Of a stretch of DNA of 64,000 nucleotides, positions 52,473 to 59,434 are shown in pieces; the stretch's first letter is position 1; each line of letters begins with the position of its first letter. The position numbers and the translations under genes were made by a program. This stretch comes from Chelonobacter sp050613185 (GTDB lineage: Bacteria > Pseudomonadota > Gammaproteobacteria > Enterobacterales > Pasteurellaceae): the NCBI RefSeq assembly GCF_050613185.1, contig NZ_CP192511.1, positions 1,860,001 through 1,924,000 on the forward strand. The letters run 5' to 3'. Below the pieces are notes generated by a model, which saw only the letters and a list, made by a program, of their open reading frames with translations, did no database searches and was not told the origin of the DNA.

Positions 52473-53162
52473 ATGTCAACAGAGTTAAATTTTTTGGCAC
52501 TTTTTTTAGAAGCAAGTGTTATCGTTCAGATTGTCATTGCAATCTTGATCATTTTTTCTATTATGTCGTGGGCAATTATTATCCAGCGGAGCGGCATTTT
52601 ACGCCAAGCATTAAAATCTTCCGCGGCGTTTGAAGATCGTTTCTGGTCTGGCGAAGATTTGAATAAATTGTATGATGGCATGGATAACCGTCGCGACGGC
52701 TTAAGCGGCAGCGAACAAATTTTTTATGTCGGTTTCAAAGAGTTTTTACGTTTGCAACAAACTGCTTCAAGTACACCGGAATCCATCATCCAAGGAACGA
52801 CGCGTGCGATGAACTTGACCTTGAACCGTGAAATCGAAGAAGTGGAAAACCGCATTCCTTTTTTGGCAACGGTGGCTTCAATCAGTCCGTATATCGGTTT
52901 GTTCGGGACGGTATGGGGAATTATGCACGCATTTATGGCGTTAAGTAATGTAAAACAAGCTACGTTGCAAATGGTCGCGCCGGGGATCGCCGAAGCTTTG
53001 ATTGCGACGGCAATCGGTTTGTTTGCGGCAATTCCGGCTGTAATGGCGTATAACCGTTTGAGCTTGCGCGTCAGCAAATTAGAGCAAAATTATGCTAACT
53101 TCATTGACGAGTTCACTACCATTCTGCACCGTCAGGCATTTGCCAAAAAAAGTGCTAATTAA
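52473..53162 (+). CDS. tolQ: Tol-Pal system protein TolQ
   Basis: A 229-residue MotA/ExbB-type inner-membrane protein with three helices ('VQIVIAILIIFSIMSWAIIIQR', 'ATVASISPYIGLFGTVWGIMHAF', 'IAEALIATAIGLFAAIPAVMAYNR'). With TolR it converts proton flow into force on TolA. The ATG at 52473 is better than the in-frame TTG three bases earlier. Confidence 0.97.
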   Translation: MSTELNFLALFLEASVIVQIVIAILIIFSIMSWAIIIQRSGILRQALKSSAAFEDRFWSGEDLNKLYDGMDNRRDGLSGSEQIFYVGFKEFLRLQQTASSTPESIIQGTTRAMNLTLNREIEEVENRIPFLATVASISPYIGLFGTVWGIMHAFMALSNVKQATLQMVAPGIAEALIATAIGLFAAIPAVMAYNRLSLRVSKLEQNYANFIDEFTTILHRQAFAKKSAN

Positions 53163-53200
53163 TTTTCCGCACAGTATATCGTAGAGGATAAGAGGATATT

Positions 53201-53623
53201 ATGTCGTATAGACGCAAACGTCGTGATATGAAGTCGGAAATTAACATCGTTCCTTTCTTAGACGTGTTGTTGGTATTATTGTTAATCTTTATGGCAACGG
53301 CACCGATTATCAGTCAGAGTGTACAGGTCGAATTGCCGGATTCGGTGGATAGCCAGTCGGTTTCCAATGAAGATAAAGTCCCTGTCATTTTAGAAGTTGC
53401 CGGAGTCGGGCAATATACGCTTGCAATTAATGGCGAGCGTAATGAGAATCTGACCGAAGAAATGGTGACCGAAATGGCAAAACAGGAGTTTGATAAAGAT
53501 AATAATACGCTGTTCTTGGTTGGCGGAGCTAAAGATGCGCCTTATGAAGAAGTGATTAACGCGTTGAATTTATTACATCTTGCCGGTATTAAATCTGTTG
53601 GTTTAATGACCAATCCTTTATAA
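53201..53623 (+). CDS. tolR: Tol-Pal system protein TolR
   Basis: A 140-residue ExbD-type protein with one helix. The key Asp is in 'IVPFLDVLLVLLLIFMATAPI'. The periplasmic domain follows ('GGAKDAPYEEVINALNLLHLAGIKSVGLMT'). AGAGGATA precedes the ATG. Confidence 0.97.
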   Translation: MSYRRKRRDMKSEINIVPFLDVLLVLLLIFMATAPIISQSVQVELPDSVDSQSVSNEDKVPVILEVAGVGQYTLAINGERNENLTEEMVTEMAKQEFDKDNNTLFLVGGAKDAPYEEVINALNLLHLAGIKSVGLMTNPL

Positions 53624-53644
53624 ATTATCAGTACGGGATCAGCA

Positions 53645-54874
53645 GTGCAGACAGAGAAAACACAGAAATTAAACCGTGCCGTTCTGATTTCCACCATTTT
53701 GCACGGATTACTGTTCGGAATCCTGATTTTGGGCTCCTTATGGTATAAGTATATGCCGGCTGCCGGTGGCGGCGAAGGTGAAGGCGATGTAATGGGCGCG
53801 GTGATGGTGGATACCGGCGCTGCCGCTCAAGAATGGGGGCGGATAAAACAACAGCAAAAAGGTGATGTTGATAAAGCCAAACGTCAAGAATTAGAACAAC
53901 AGGAGCAGCAGCAGCGTCTACAGGAACTGGAAAGACAGCAGCAGGCAGAACAGCAGCGCCAGCAGGAGCTGGAAAAGCAACAATTGGAAAAACAGCAAGC
54001 GGAACAGCGTCGGCAAGAACAACGGGAACAGCAACGCCGTGAGGCGCAGGCAAAAGCGGAGCAGGCTAAACAAGAAGAAATTGCTCGTCAGCAGCGTATT
54101 GCCAAAGAAGCTGAAGCAAAAAGAATTGCAGAACAGGCGAAACTGAAAGCAGACGCAGAGGCTAAACGTTTAGAAGCGGCAGCAAAAGTCAAAGCAGAGC
54201 AAGAGGCGCAAGCGGCGGCAGCCAAAGCAAAAGCTGAAGCCGAGACTAAAGCGAAGCTCGCAGCAGAAGCTAAGGCAAAAGCCGAATCCGAAGCGAAAGC
54301 CAAGGCGGCTGCGGACGCTAAGGCAAAAGCCGAGTCCGAAGCGAAAGCCAAGGCGGCTGCGGACGCTAAGGCAAAAGCAGAGTCTGAAGCGAAAGCCAAG
54401 GCGGCTGCGGACGCTAAAGCTAAAGCCGACGCCGCTGCAAAAGCCAAAGCGGCTGCCGCAGAAAAAGCTGCGCAACAGGCGGCTCTAGACGACTTTATGA
54501 ATAGCGGTACGATTGGCGGTGGTTCAGCCGCTAAGGGCGGCAATCAGAATAAAGGCGGCACAACGGGCAGCGGAGCGGGAACGGTGAGCGGGGCTGATGG
54601 AGCGCGTGCCGGTGATGAATACGCCGGCGTGATTAAACGTACAATCAAACGTCGTTTTATCCGTGATGCGAGCTTTGCAGGAAAAACCTGTAGTATCAGA
54701 ATTTCATTGGCGCGGGACGGAACTATTTTGAATTATCAAAAGATTTCAGGTTCGGATGACATTTGTAATTCGGCATTAAGGGCGGTTGCCAATACTAAAA
54801 AAGTACCGGCGGCACCTTCTGACGCCATTTATAATCGGTATAAAACTCCAATTATTGATTTTGATTTAAAATAA
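53645..54874 (+). CDS. tolA: Tol-Pal system protein TolA
   Basis: A 409-residue protein that links the inner membrane to Pal. Domain I has one helix ('AVLISTILHGLLFGILILGSLW', with the SHLH-like His). Domain II is a long Lys/Ala/Glu/Gln helix (~residues 70-285). Domain III is a small globular end with a Cys pair ('GKTCSIRISLARDGTILNYQKISGSDDICN'). Domain II contains three perfect 48-base tandem repeats (54269-54412). The start is GTG. Confidence 0.95.
   Translation: MQTEKTQKLNRAVLISTILHGLLFGILILGSLWYKYMPAAGGGEGEGDVMGAVMVDTGAAAQEWGRIKQQQKGDVDKAKRQELEQQEQQQRLQELERQQQAEQQRQQELEKQQLEKQQAEQRRQEQREQQRREAQAKAEQAKQEEIARQQRIAKEAEAKRIAEQAKLKADAEAKRLEAAAKVKAEQEAQAAAAKAKAEAETKAKLAAEAKAKAESEAKAKAAADAKAKAESEAKAKAAADAKAKAESEAKAKAAADAKAKADAAAKAKAAAAEKAAQQAALDDFMNSGTIGGGSAAKGGNQNKGGTTGSGAGTVSGADGARAGDEYAGVIKRTIKRRFIRDASFAGKTCSIRISLARDGTILNYQKISGSDDICNSALRAVANTKKVPAAPSDAIYNRYKTPIIDFDLK
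54269..54412 (+). repeat. Three 48-base tandem repeats within tolA
   Basis: Units at 54269-54316, 54317-54364 and 54365-54412 each encode AKAKAESEAKAKAAAD, with only a few synonymous changes between them. A partial fourth copy follows. Unit length is a multiple of three, so copy-number change would keep the frame and alter the length of the TolA helix. Confidence 0.9.
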
Positions 54875-54912
54875 GATCAATTATGACAATGTGTTTAATA
54901 TAGGGGATTTAA

Positions 54913-56220
54913 ATGAAATATATTACTCGGATAACGGCAATATTAGCATTGGTGTTGGTATTGGTGAGCAATATTGTACGGGCGGAAGAGATCCGAATCG
55001 TGATCGATGAAGGGATCGACAGTGCGCAACCGATTGCAGTTGTGCCGTTTAAATGGAATGGGCCGGGTTCAGCACCGGCAGACATTGCGGATATTGTCGC
55101 AGCGGATTTGCGCAATAGCGGAAAATTTAGCCCGATTCCGGTCAGCAGAATGCCGCAAACCCCGTCTTCCGCAGCCGAAGTGAATCCGGAAGCTTGGGCG
55201 GCATTGGGCTTGGCGGAAATTGTGGTCGGACAAATCACCCCGACAGGTTCCGGGTATAACATTGCTTACCAGTTGGTGGATACCATCGGTGGTTCAGGCG
55301 CAGCCGGTTCAGTCTTATTGCAAAACAGCTATACTATCCCGAACAATAACCAATTGCGTTATGGCGCGCACACAATCAGTGATGAAGTATTTGAAAAATT
55401 AACCGGTATTCGCGGCGCATTCAGAACGCGTATTGCTTATGTAGTGCAGCGTAATGGCGGTAGCACACCGTATGAATTGCACGTTGCCGATTATGACGGA
55501 CGCAATCAATTCGTCGTTAACCGCAGTTCACAACCGATTATGTCACCAAGCTGGTCGGCAGATGGCAAACAATTAGCCTATGTCAGCTTTGAAAACCGCA
55601 AATCACAATTAGTGGTTCAAAATTTAGGTTCCGGTTCACGTAAAGTGGTTGCCTCGACACCGCGTCACAACGGTGCTCCGGCATTCTCTCCGGACGGAAC
55701 CCGTTTGGCGTACGCTTCTTCCCGTGACGGGCAACTGAATATTTATGTGATGAATCTGGCGTCAGGTCAAACCACACAATTGACCAGCGGTGCAGGCAAT
55801 AACACCGAGCCGAGCTGGTCACCGGACGGACAATCGATCGTCTTCACTTCCGACCGTGGCGGCAGCCCGCAAGTGTATATGATGAGTGCTTATGGCGGTG
55901 GTGCGAGCTATGTCGGCGCAGGTGGCAGAAGTTATAGCGGTCAGATTACCTCTGATGGCAAAAATCTAATCATGATCTCTGCGGATCATATTGTCAAAAA
56001 AGATTTGGCAACGGGAAGCGTAGAGGTTCTGGGATCAACTTTCCTGGATGAAAGTCCAAGTGTTTCACCTAACGGAATCATGATCATTTATAGCTCTACC
56101 CAAGGGCTTGGGAAAGTGTTACAATTGGTGTCCGCTGACGGACGCTTTAAAGCTAGGTTACCAGGTGCGGACGGGCAAATTAAGTTCCCAGCTTGGTCTC
56201 CGTTTCTTACTAAAAACTAA
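54913..56220 (+). CDS. tolB: Tol-Pal system periplasmic protein TolB
   Basis: A 435-residue protein with a Sec signal ('AILALVLVLVSNIVRA'), an N-terminal alpha/beta domain and a six-bladed propeller. Blade motifs 'MSPSWSADGKQLAYVSF', 'APAFSPDGTRLAYASSRDG', 'EPSWSPDGQSIVFTSDRGG' repeat. It mediates TolA-Pal contact. TAGGGG precedes the ATG. Confidence 0.97.
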   Translation: MKYITRITAILALVLVLVSNIVRAEEIRIVIDEGIDSAQPIAVVPFKWNGPGSAPADIADIVAADLRNSGKFSPIPVSRMPQTPSSAAEVNPEAWAALGLAEIVVGQITPTGSGYNIAYQLVDTIGGSGAAGSVLLQNSYTIPNNNQLRYGAHTISDEVFEKLTGIRGAFRTRIAYVVQRNGGSTPYELHVADYDGRNQFVVNRSSQPIMSPSWSADGKQLAYVSFENRKSQLVVQNLGSGSRKVVASTPRHNGAPAFSPDGTRLAYASSRDGQLNIYVMNLASGQTTQLTSGAGNNTEPSWSPDGQSIVFTSDRGGSPQVYMMSAYGGGASYVGAGGRSYSGQITSDGKNLIMISADHIVKKDLATGSVEVLGSTFLDESPSVSPNGIMIIYSSTQGLGKVLQLVSADGRFKARLPGADGQIKFPAWSPFLTKN

Positions 56221-56232
56221 GGAGTAATTAAA

Positions 56233-56688
56233 ATGAAAAAACTTGCAAAAGTTCTGATGGTTGCTGCACCTGCATTCGTATTAGCTGCTTGTAGCAGTTC
56301 TTCTGATGATTCTGCTGCTCAAGGTCAATTATACGGTAACTATACTGCTGAAGATTTACAACAGCGTTATAACACCGTGTATTTCGGTTTTGATCAATAC
56401 AACATCGAAGGTCAATATCAACAACTGTTGGATGCACATTCTCTGTACTTGACTGCAACTCCGGCAAGCAAAGTATTGGTTGAAGGTAACACCGATGAGC
56501 GCGGTACTCCGGAGTACAACATCGCGTTGGGTCAACGTCGTGCAGACGCAGTAGTAAACTACCTGACAGGCAAAGGCGTCTCCGGTTCACAACTTTCCAC
56601 CGTTTCTTATGGTGAAGAGAAACCGGCTGTTTTGGGTCACACAGAAGCAGATTATGCGAAAAACCGTCGTGCGGTGTTAGCATACTAA
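56233..56688 (+). CDS. pal: Peptidoglycan-associated lipoprotein Pal
   Basis: A 151-residue outer-membrane lipoprotein. The lipobox is VLAAC with Cys20. The OmpA-like murein-binding domain shows 'VYFGFDQYNIEGQYQ', 'VEGNTDERGTPEYNIALGQRRADAV' and 'YGEEKPAVLGHTEADYAKNRRAVLAY'. AAGGAG precedes the ATG. It ends the tol operon. cpoB (ybgF), which follows pal in E. coli, is absent here. Confidence 0.97.
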   Translation: MKKLAKVLMVAAPAFVLAACSSSSDDSAAQGQLYGNYTAEDLQQRYNTVYFGFDQYNIEGQYQQLLDAHSLYLTATPASKVLVEGNTDERGTPEYNIALGQRRADAVVNYLTGKGVSGSQLSTVSYGEEKPAVLGHTEADYAKNRRAVLAY

Positions 56689-56713
56689 TTTGTAACGTAG
56701 CTTAAAGCTGTAA

Positions 56714-56745
56714 AACAACCTCGATATTTATCGGGGTTGTCTTGT
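56714..56745 (+). terminator. Terminator of tol-pal
   Basis: ACAACCTCGA and TCGGGGTTGT pair, with one G-T type mismatch, around a 6-base loop. A T-rich stretch follows. Confidence 0.75.
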
Positions 56746-56855
56746 TTTCGGCATAAGGAAATTATACGTGTCGTGCCGATCTTCGGCAGAATAAAAAAAT
56801 AAGCGGTAAGATTGTAGATAAATCAGGCAAGCGGAAAAAAAATATAAATTTTTGA

Positions 56856-56883
56856 TTGATAACTTCCGCAAAATGAGTATTAT
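56856..56883 (+). promoter_or_regulatory. Promoter of the tRNA-Lys array
   Basis: TTGATA (56856-56861) and TATTAT (56878-56883) are 16 bases apart, 21 bases before the first tRNA. The GC-containing stretch after the -10 is usual for stable-RNA promoters. Confidence 0.6.
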
Positions 56884-56903
56884 AGTGCCTCGTTACAAAC
56901 GAG

Positions 56904-56979
56904 GGGTCGTTAGCTCAGTCGGTAGAGCAGCGGACTTTTAATCCGTTGGTCGAAGGTTCGAATCCTTCACGACCCACCA
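56904..56979 (+). tRNA. tRNA-Lys (UUU), copy 1
   Basis: 76 bases with encoded CCA. Acceptor GGGTCGT pairs with ACGACCC, anticodon TTT sits in the loop CTTTTAA, and the T arm reads GGTTCGAATCC. All four copies in the array are identical. Confidence 0.97.
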
Positions 56980-57004
56980 CTCTCTTGTAACAGCCACTTA
57001 AAGT

Positions 57005-57080
57005 GGGTCGTTAGCTCAGTCGGTAGAGCAGCGGACTTTTAATCCGTTGGTCGAAGGTTCGAATCCTTCACGACCCACCA
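57005..57080 (+). tRNA. tRNA-Lys (UUU), copy 2
   Basis: Same 76-base sequence as copy 1 with encoded CCA, after a 25-base spacer. Confidence 0.97.
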
Positions 57081-57102
57081 TTTAAATTGCAATCTCCCAA
57101 GC

Positions 57103-57178
57103 GGGTCGTTAGCTCAGTCGGTAGAGCAGCGGACTTTTAATCCGTTGGTCGAAGGTTCGAATCCTTCACGACCCACCA
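57103..57178 (+). tRNA. tRNA-Lys (UUU), copy 3
   Basis: Identical to copy 1. The 22-base spacers before copies 3 and 4 are nearly the same, which points to recent tandem duplication. Confidence 0.97.
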
Positions 57179-57200
57179 CTTAAATTGCAATCTCCCAATC

Positions 57201-57276
57201 GGGTCGTTAGCTCAGTCGGTAGAGCAGCGGACTTTTAATCCGTTGGTCGAAGGTTCGAATCCTTCACGACCCACCA
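57201..57276 (+). tRNA. tRNA-Lys (UUU), copy 4
   Basis: Identical to copy 1. It is the last of the array, followed by the SulP gene with no clear terminator. Confidence 0.97.
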
Positions 57277-57408
57277 CTTGTCTATTCCTCAACTTTATTT
57301 TTGCGTAAGATCAAAAAGTTATATTTTTCTTGTATCTCGTGGATGAACAATCTGGACGAGAGGCATATAATAGTTGTTCTTTGGTTTGTTTTATAGGACA
57401 AGTTGTCA

Positions 57409-59067
57409 ATGTTCGCTCTACAGGAAGCCGCAAAGAGCGGTTTGTTTTCCCGTCAGCACTGGTTGAATAATATTATTGCCGGGATCATCGTCGGGATTGT
57501 TGCTTTACCGCTCGGCATGGCGTTTGCGATTGCGTCCGGTGCGAAGCCGGAACAAGGCATCTATACCTCGATTATTGCCGGTTTCTGTACCGCAGTGTTT
57601 GGCGGTAGCCGTTTGCAAATCAGCGGTCCGACCGGGGCATTTATCGTGGTGTTGTCGGGGATCACTGCGCAATACGGCATTGAAGGCTTGCAAGTAGCCA
57701 CCTTAATGGCGGGGGTGATTTTATTGGCATTCGGCTTAACCCGCATGGGCGCGATTATCAAATATATTCCCTCACCGGTTATCGTCGGCTTCACCGCCGG
57801 TATCGGTGTGATCATCTGGGTCGGACAATGGCAGGATTTTTTCGGTTTACCCAGTGTCAGCGGGGATCATTTCCACTTAAAACTGTTCCATTTAATTCAA
57901 GCGTTTCCGCAATTTCATTTCACAACCGCACTTTTAGCCGTCACCGCGTTGCTGCTGGTGCTTTACAGCAGCAAAATTCCCGGTTGCAAACGGATTCCCG
58001 GACCGTTAATCGCCTTATTGGTGATCAGCATGGTGCAATATCTATTTCAATTTGACGGTGTCCGCACTATCGGCACGGCATTTGGCGGCATTCCGCAAGG
58101 CTTGCCCGAATTTAAACTGCCGACCCTCAGTTGGACAAAAATGATTGAGTTGATTGGGCCTGCGTTTACCATTGCGATGTTAGGGGCGATCGAATCCTTA
58201 CTATCGGCAGTGGTTGCCGACGGCATGGCGGGCACGCGCCACAATTCCAATCAGGAATTGGTCGGACAGGGCATTGCCAATATTGCTGCGCCGTTATTTG
58301 GCGGCTTTGCCGCCACCGGCGCAATTGCACGCACCGCAACCAATATCCGTAACGGCGCAACCAGCCCGCTTGCCGGAATTGTACATTCGCTCACATTGAT
58401 CGTGATATTATTGGCGTTGGCACCGCTTGCCGTCCATATTCCATTGGCAGTCTTATCCGCGATTCTATTCGTTGTCGCATGGAATATGAGTGAAGCGAAA
58501 CGCTTTATCAAAATGATCAAACGCGCGCCGAAAAGCGATGTTGCCATTTTGCTGATTACCTTCGGCTTGACCGTATTTGCCGATTTAGTGGTGGCGGTGA
58601 ATATCGGCGTGATTCTAGCGACCTTATTGTTCCTGCGCCGTATGGCGGGCAGTGTGGAGGTTAAGCGGGTATCGCAAGCGGATTTGCTGGCGCGTATCGG
58701 TGAAGAGCCGTTACCGGAAGAATTACTGGTGTTTACCGTTGAAGGTCCTTTCTTCTTTGGTGCGGTTGAAAATTTTGACCGTGCGCTTGCCGATAGCCAG
58801 ACTTACCCGAAATACTTGATCATCCGCCTGAAATGGGTGCCTTTCATTGATATCACCGGCATGCAGAGTTTGGAAAATGTGGTGTGCAACTTACAAAAAC
58901 AAGGGGTGACCGTGATGTTATCCGGCGCCAACCATAATGTGACCCAAAAGTTGCGTCGCGGCGGCATTATCCAATTAGTCGGCGAACACAATGTGTTTAA
59001 ACTGTTTGACGACGCCTTGCGCACCGCACAAAGCGAATTGCGCCAGCGTGAGGATAGTCCGGAGTAA
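57409..59067 (+). CDS. SulP/SLC26-family anion transporter with STAS domain
   Basis: A 552-residue transporter. About 10-14 hydrophobic segments include 'IVALPLGMAFAIASGAKPEQGIYTSI' and 'GSRLQISGPTGAFIVVLSGI', both family marks. The last ~120 residues form a cytoplasmic STAS domain ('YLIIRLKWVPFIDITGMQSLENVV'). Members carry sulfate, bicarbonate or dicarboxylates; the substrate here is unknown. The ATG at 57409 is preferred; a TTG at 57403 has closer spacing to AGGA. Confidence 0.9.
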   Translation: MFALQEAAKSGLFSRQHWLNNIIAGIIVGIVALPLGMAFAIASGAKPEQGIYTSIIAGFCTAVFGGSRLQISGPTGAFIVVLSGITAQYGIEGLQVATLMAGVILLAFGLTRMGAIIKYIPSPVIVGFTAGIGVIIWVGQWQDFFGLPSVSGDHFHLKLFHLIQAFPQFHFTTALLAVTALLLVLYSSKIPGCKRIPGPLIALLVISMVQYLFQFDGVRTIGTAFGGIPQGLPEFKLPTLSWTKMIELIGPAFTIAMLGAIESLLSAVVADGMAGTRHNSNQELVGQGIANIAAPLFGGFAATGAIARTATNIRNGATSPLAGIVHSLTLIVILLALAPLAVHIPLAVLSAILFVVAWNMSEAKRFIKMIKRAPKSDVAILLITFGLTVFADLVVAVNIGVILATLLFLRRMAGSVEVKRVSQADLLARIGEEPLPEELLVFTVEGPFFFGAVENFDRALADSQTYPKYLIIRLKWVPFIDITGMQSLENVVCNLQKQGVTVMLSGANHNVTQKLRRGGIIQLVGEHNVFKLFDDALRTAQSELRQREDSPE

Positions 59068-59169
59068 AACAGGGTTAAAGTGCGGTTTGATAGTCGTGGC
59101 GCCAATCGGTTTAGGTTGGCATTAGGCTATCGTGATCTTTGTTATTCTATTTGCCGGTTTACTTTAACG

Positions 59170-59204
59170 ACCGTTCTTTGTAAAAATTCAAAGAACGGTT
59201 TTTT
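59170..59204 (+). terminator. Terminator upstream of the receptor locus
   Basis: ACCGTTCTTTG and CAAAGAACGGT form a perfect 11-base-pair stem with an 8-base loop and five T residues. It isolates the receptor locus from SulP transcription. Confidence 0.9.
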
Positions 59205-59371
59205 ATGTATTTCGTTTTATTTTTCTTTGATTTAGTCTACTTGATTTTGTTTATCTGATTCAATCAATGTGATCTTTTTTCTTTTATTTGATCGTCATCA
59301 CAAAATAACGATTTCTTTTCTTGATCCCGAAGAAATTATTTGCTTTAATTCGCCAGCTACGAACAATTAAC

Positions 59372-59390
59372 GATAATAATTATCATTGAT
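59372..59390. promoter_or_regulatory. Fur-box-like site
   Basis: GATAATAATTATCATTGAT matches the 19-base Fur consensus at 14 positions. It lies 44 bases before the receptor start, suggesting derepression under iron limitation. Confidence 0.65.
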
Positions 59391-59434
59391 GTAAAAAAGA
59401 TGAGATGTATTTTTATTAACTTTTAGGTGTTACA

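Larger units (their letters stand above)
59068..59434. other. Regulatory gap before the receptor locus
   Basis: A 367-base A/T-rich stretch with an uptake signal near 59083, a strong terminator at 59170-59204 and a Fur-like site at 59372-59390. No gene is apparent. Confidence 0.6.

Noticed and set aside
54088..54543. Long Ala/Ser-rich reverse-strand frame
   Set aside because: Shadow of the repetitive tolA coding region; composition explains it and no ribosome site exists.
56904..57276. Four direct repeats with short spacers resembling a CRISPR array
   Set aside because: The repeats are complete tRNA-Lys genes with anticodon and CCA; spacers are near-identical and no cas genes are present.
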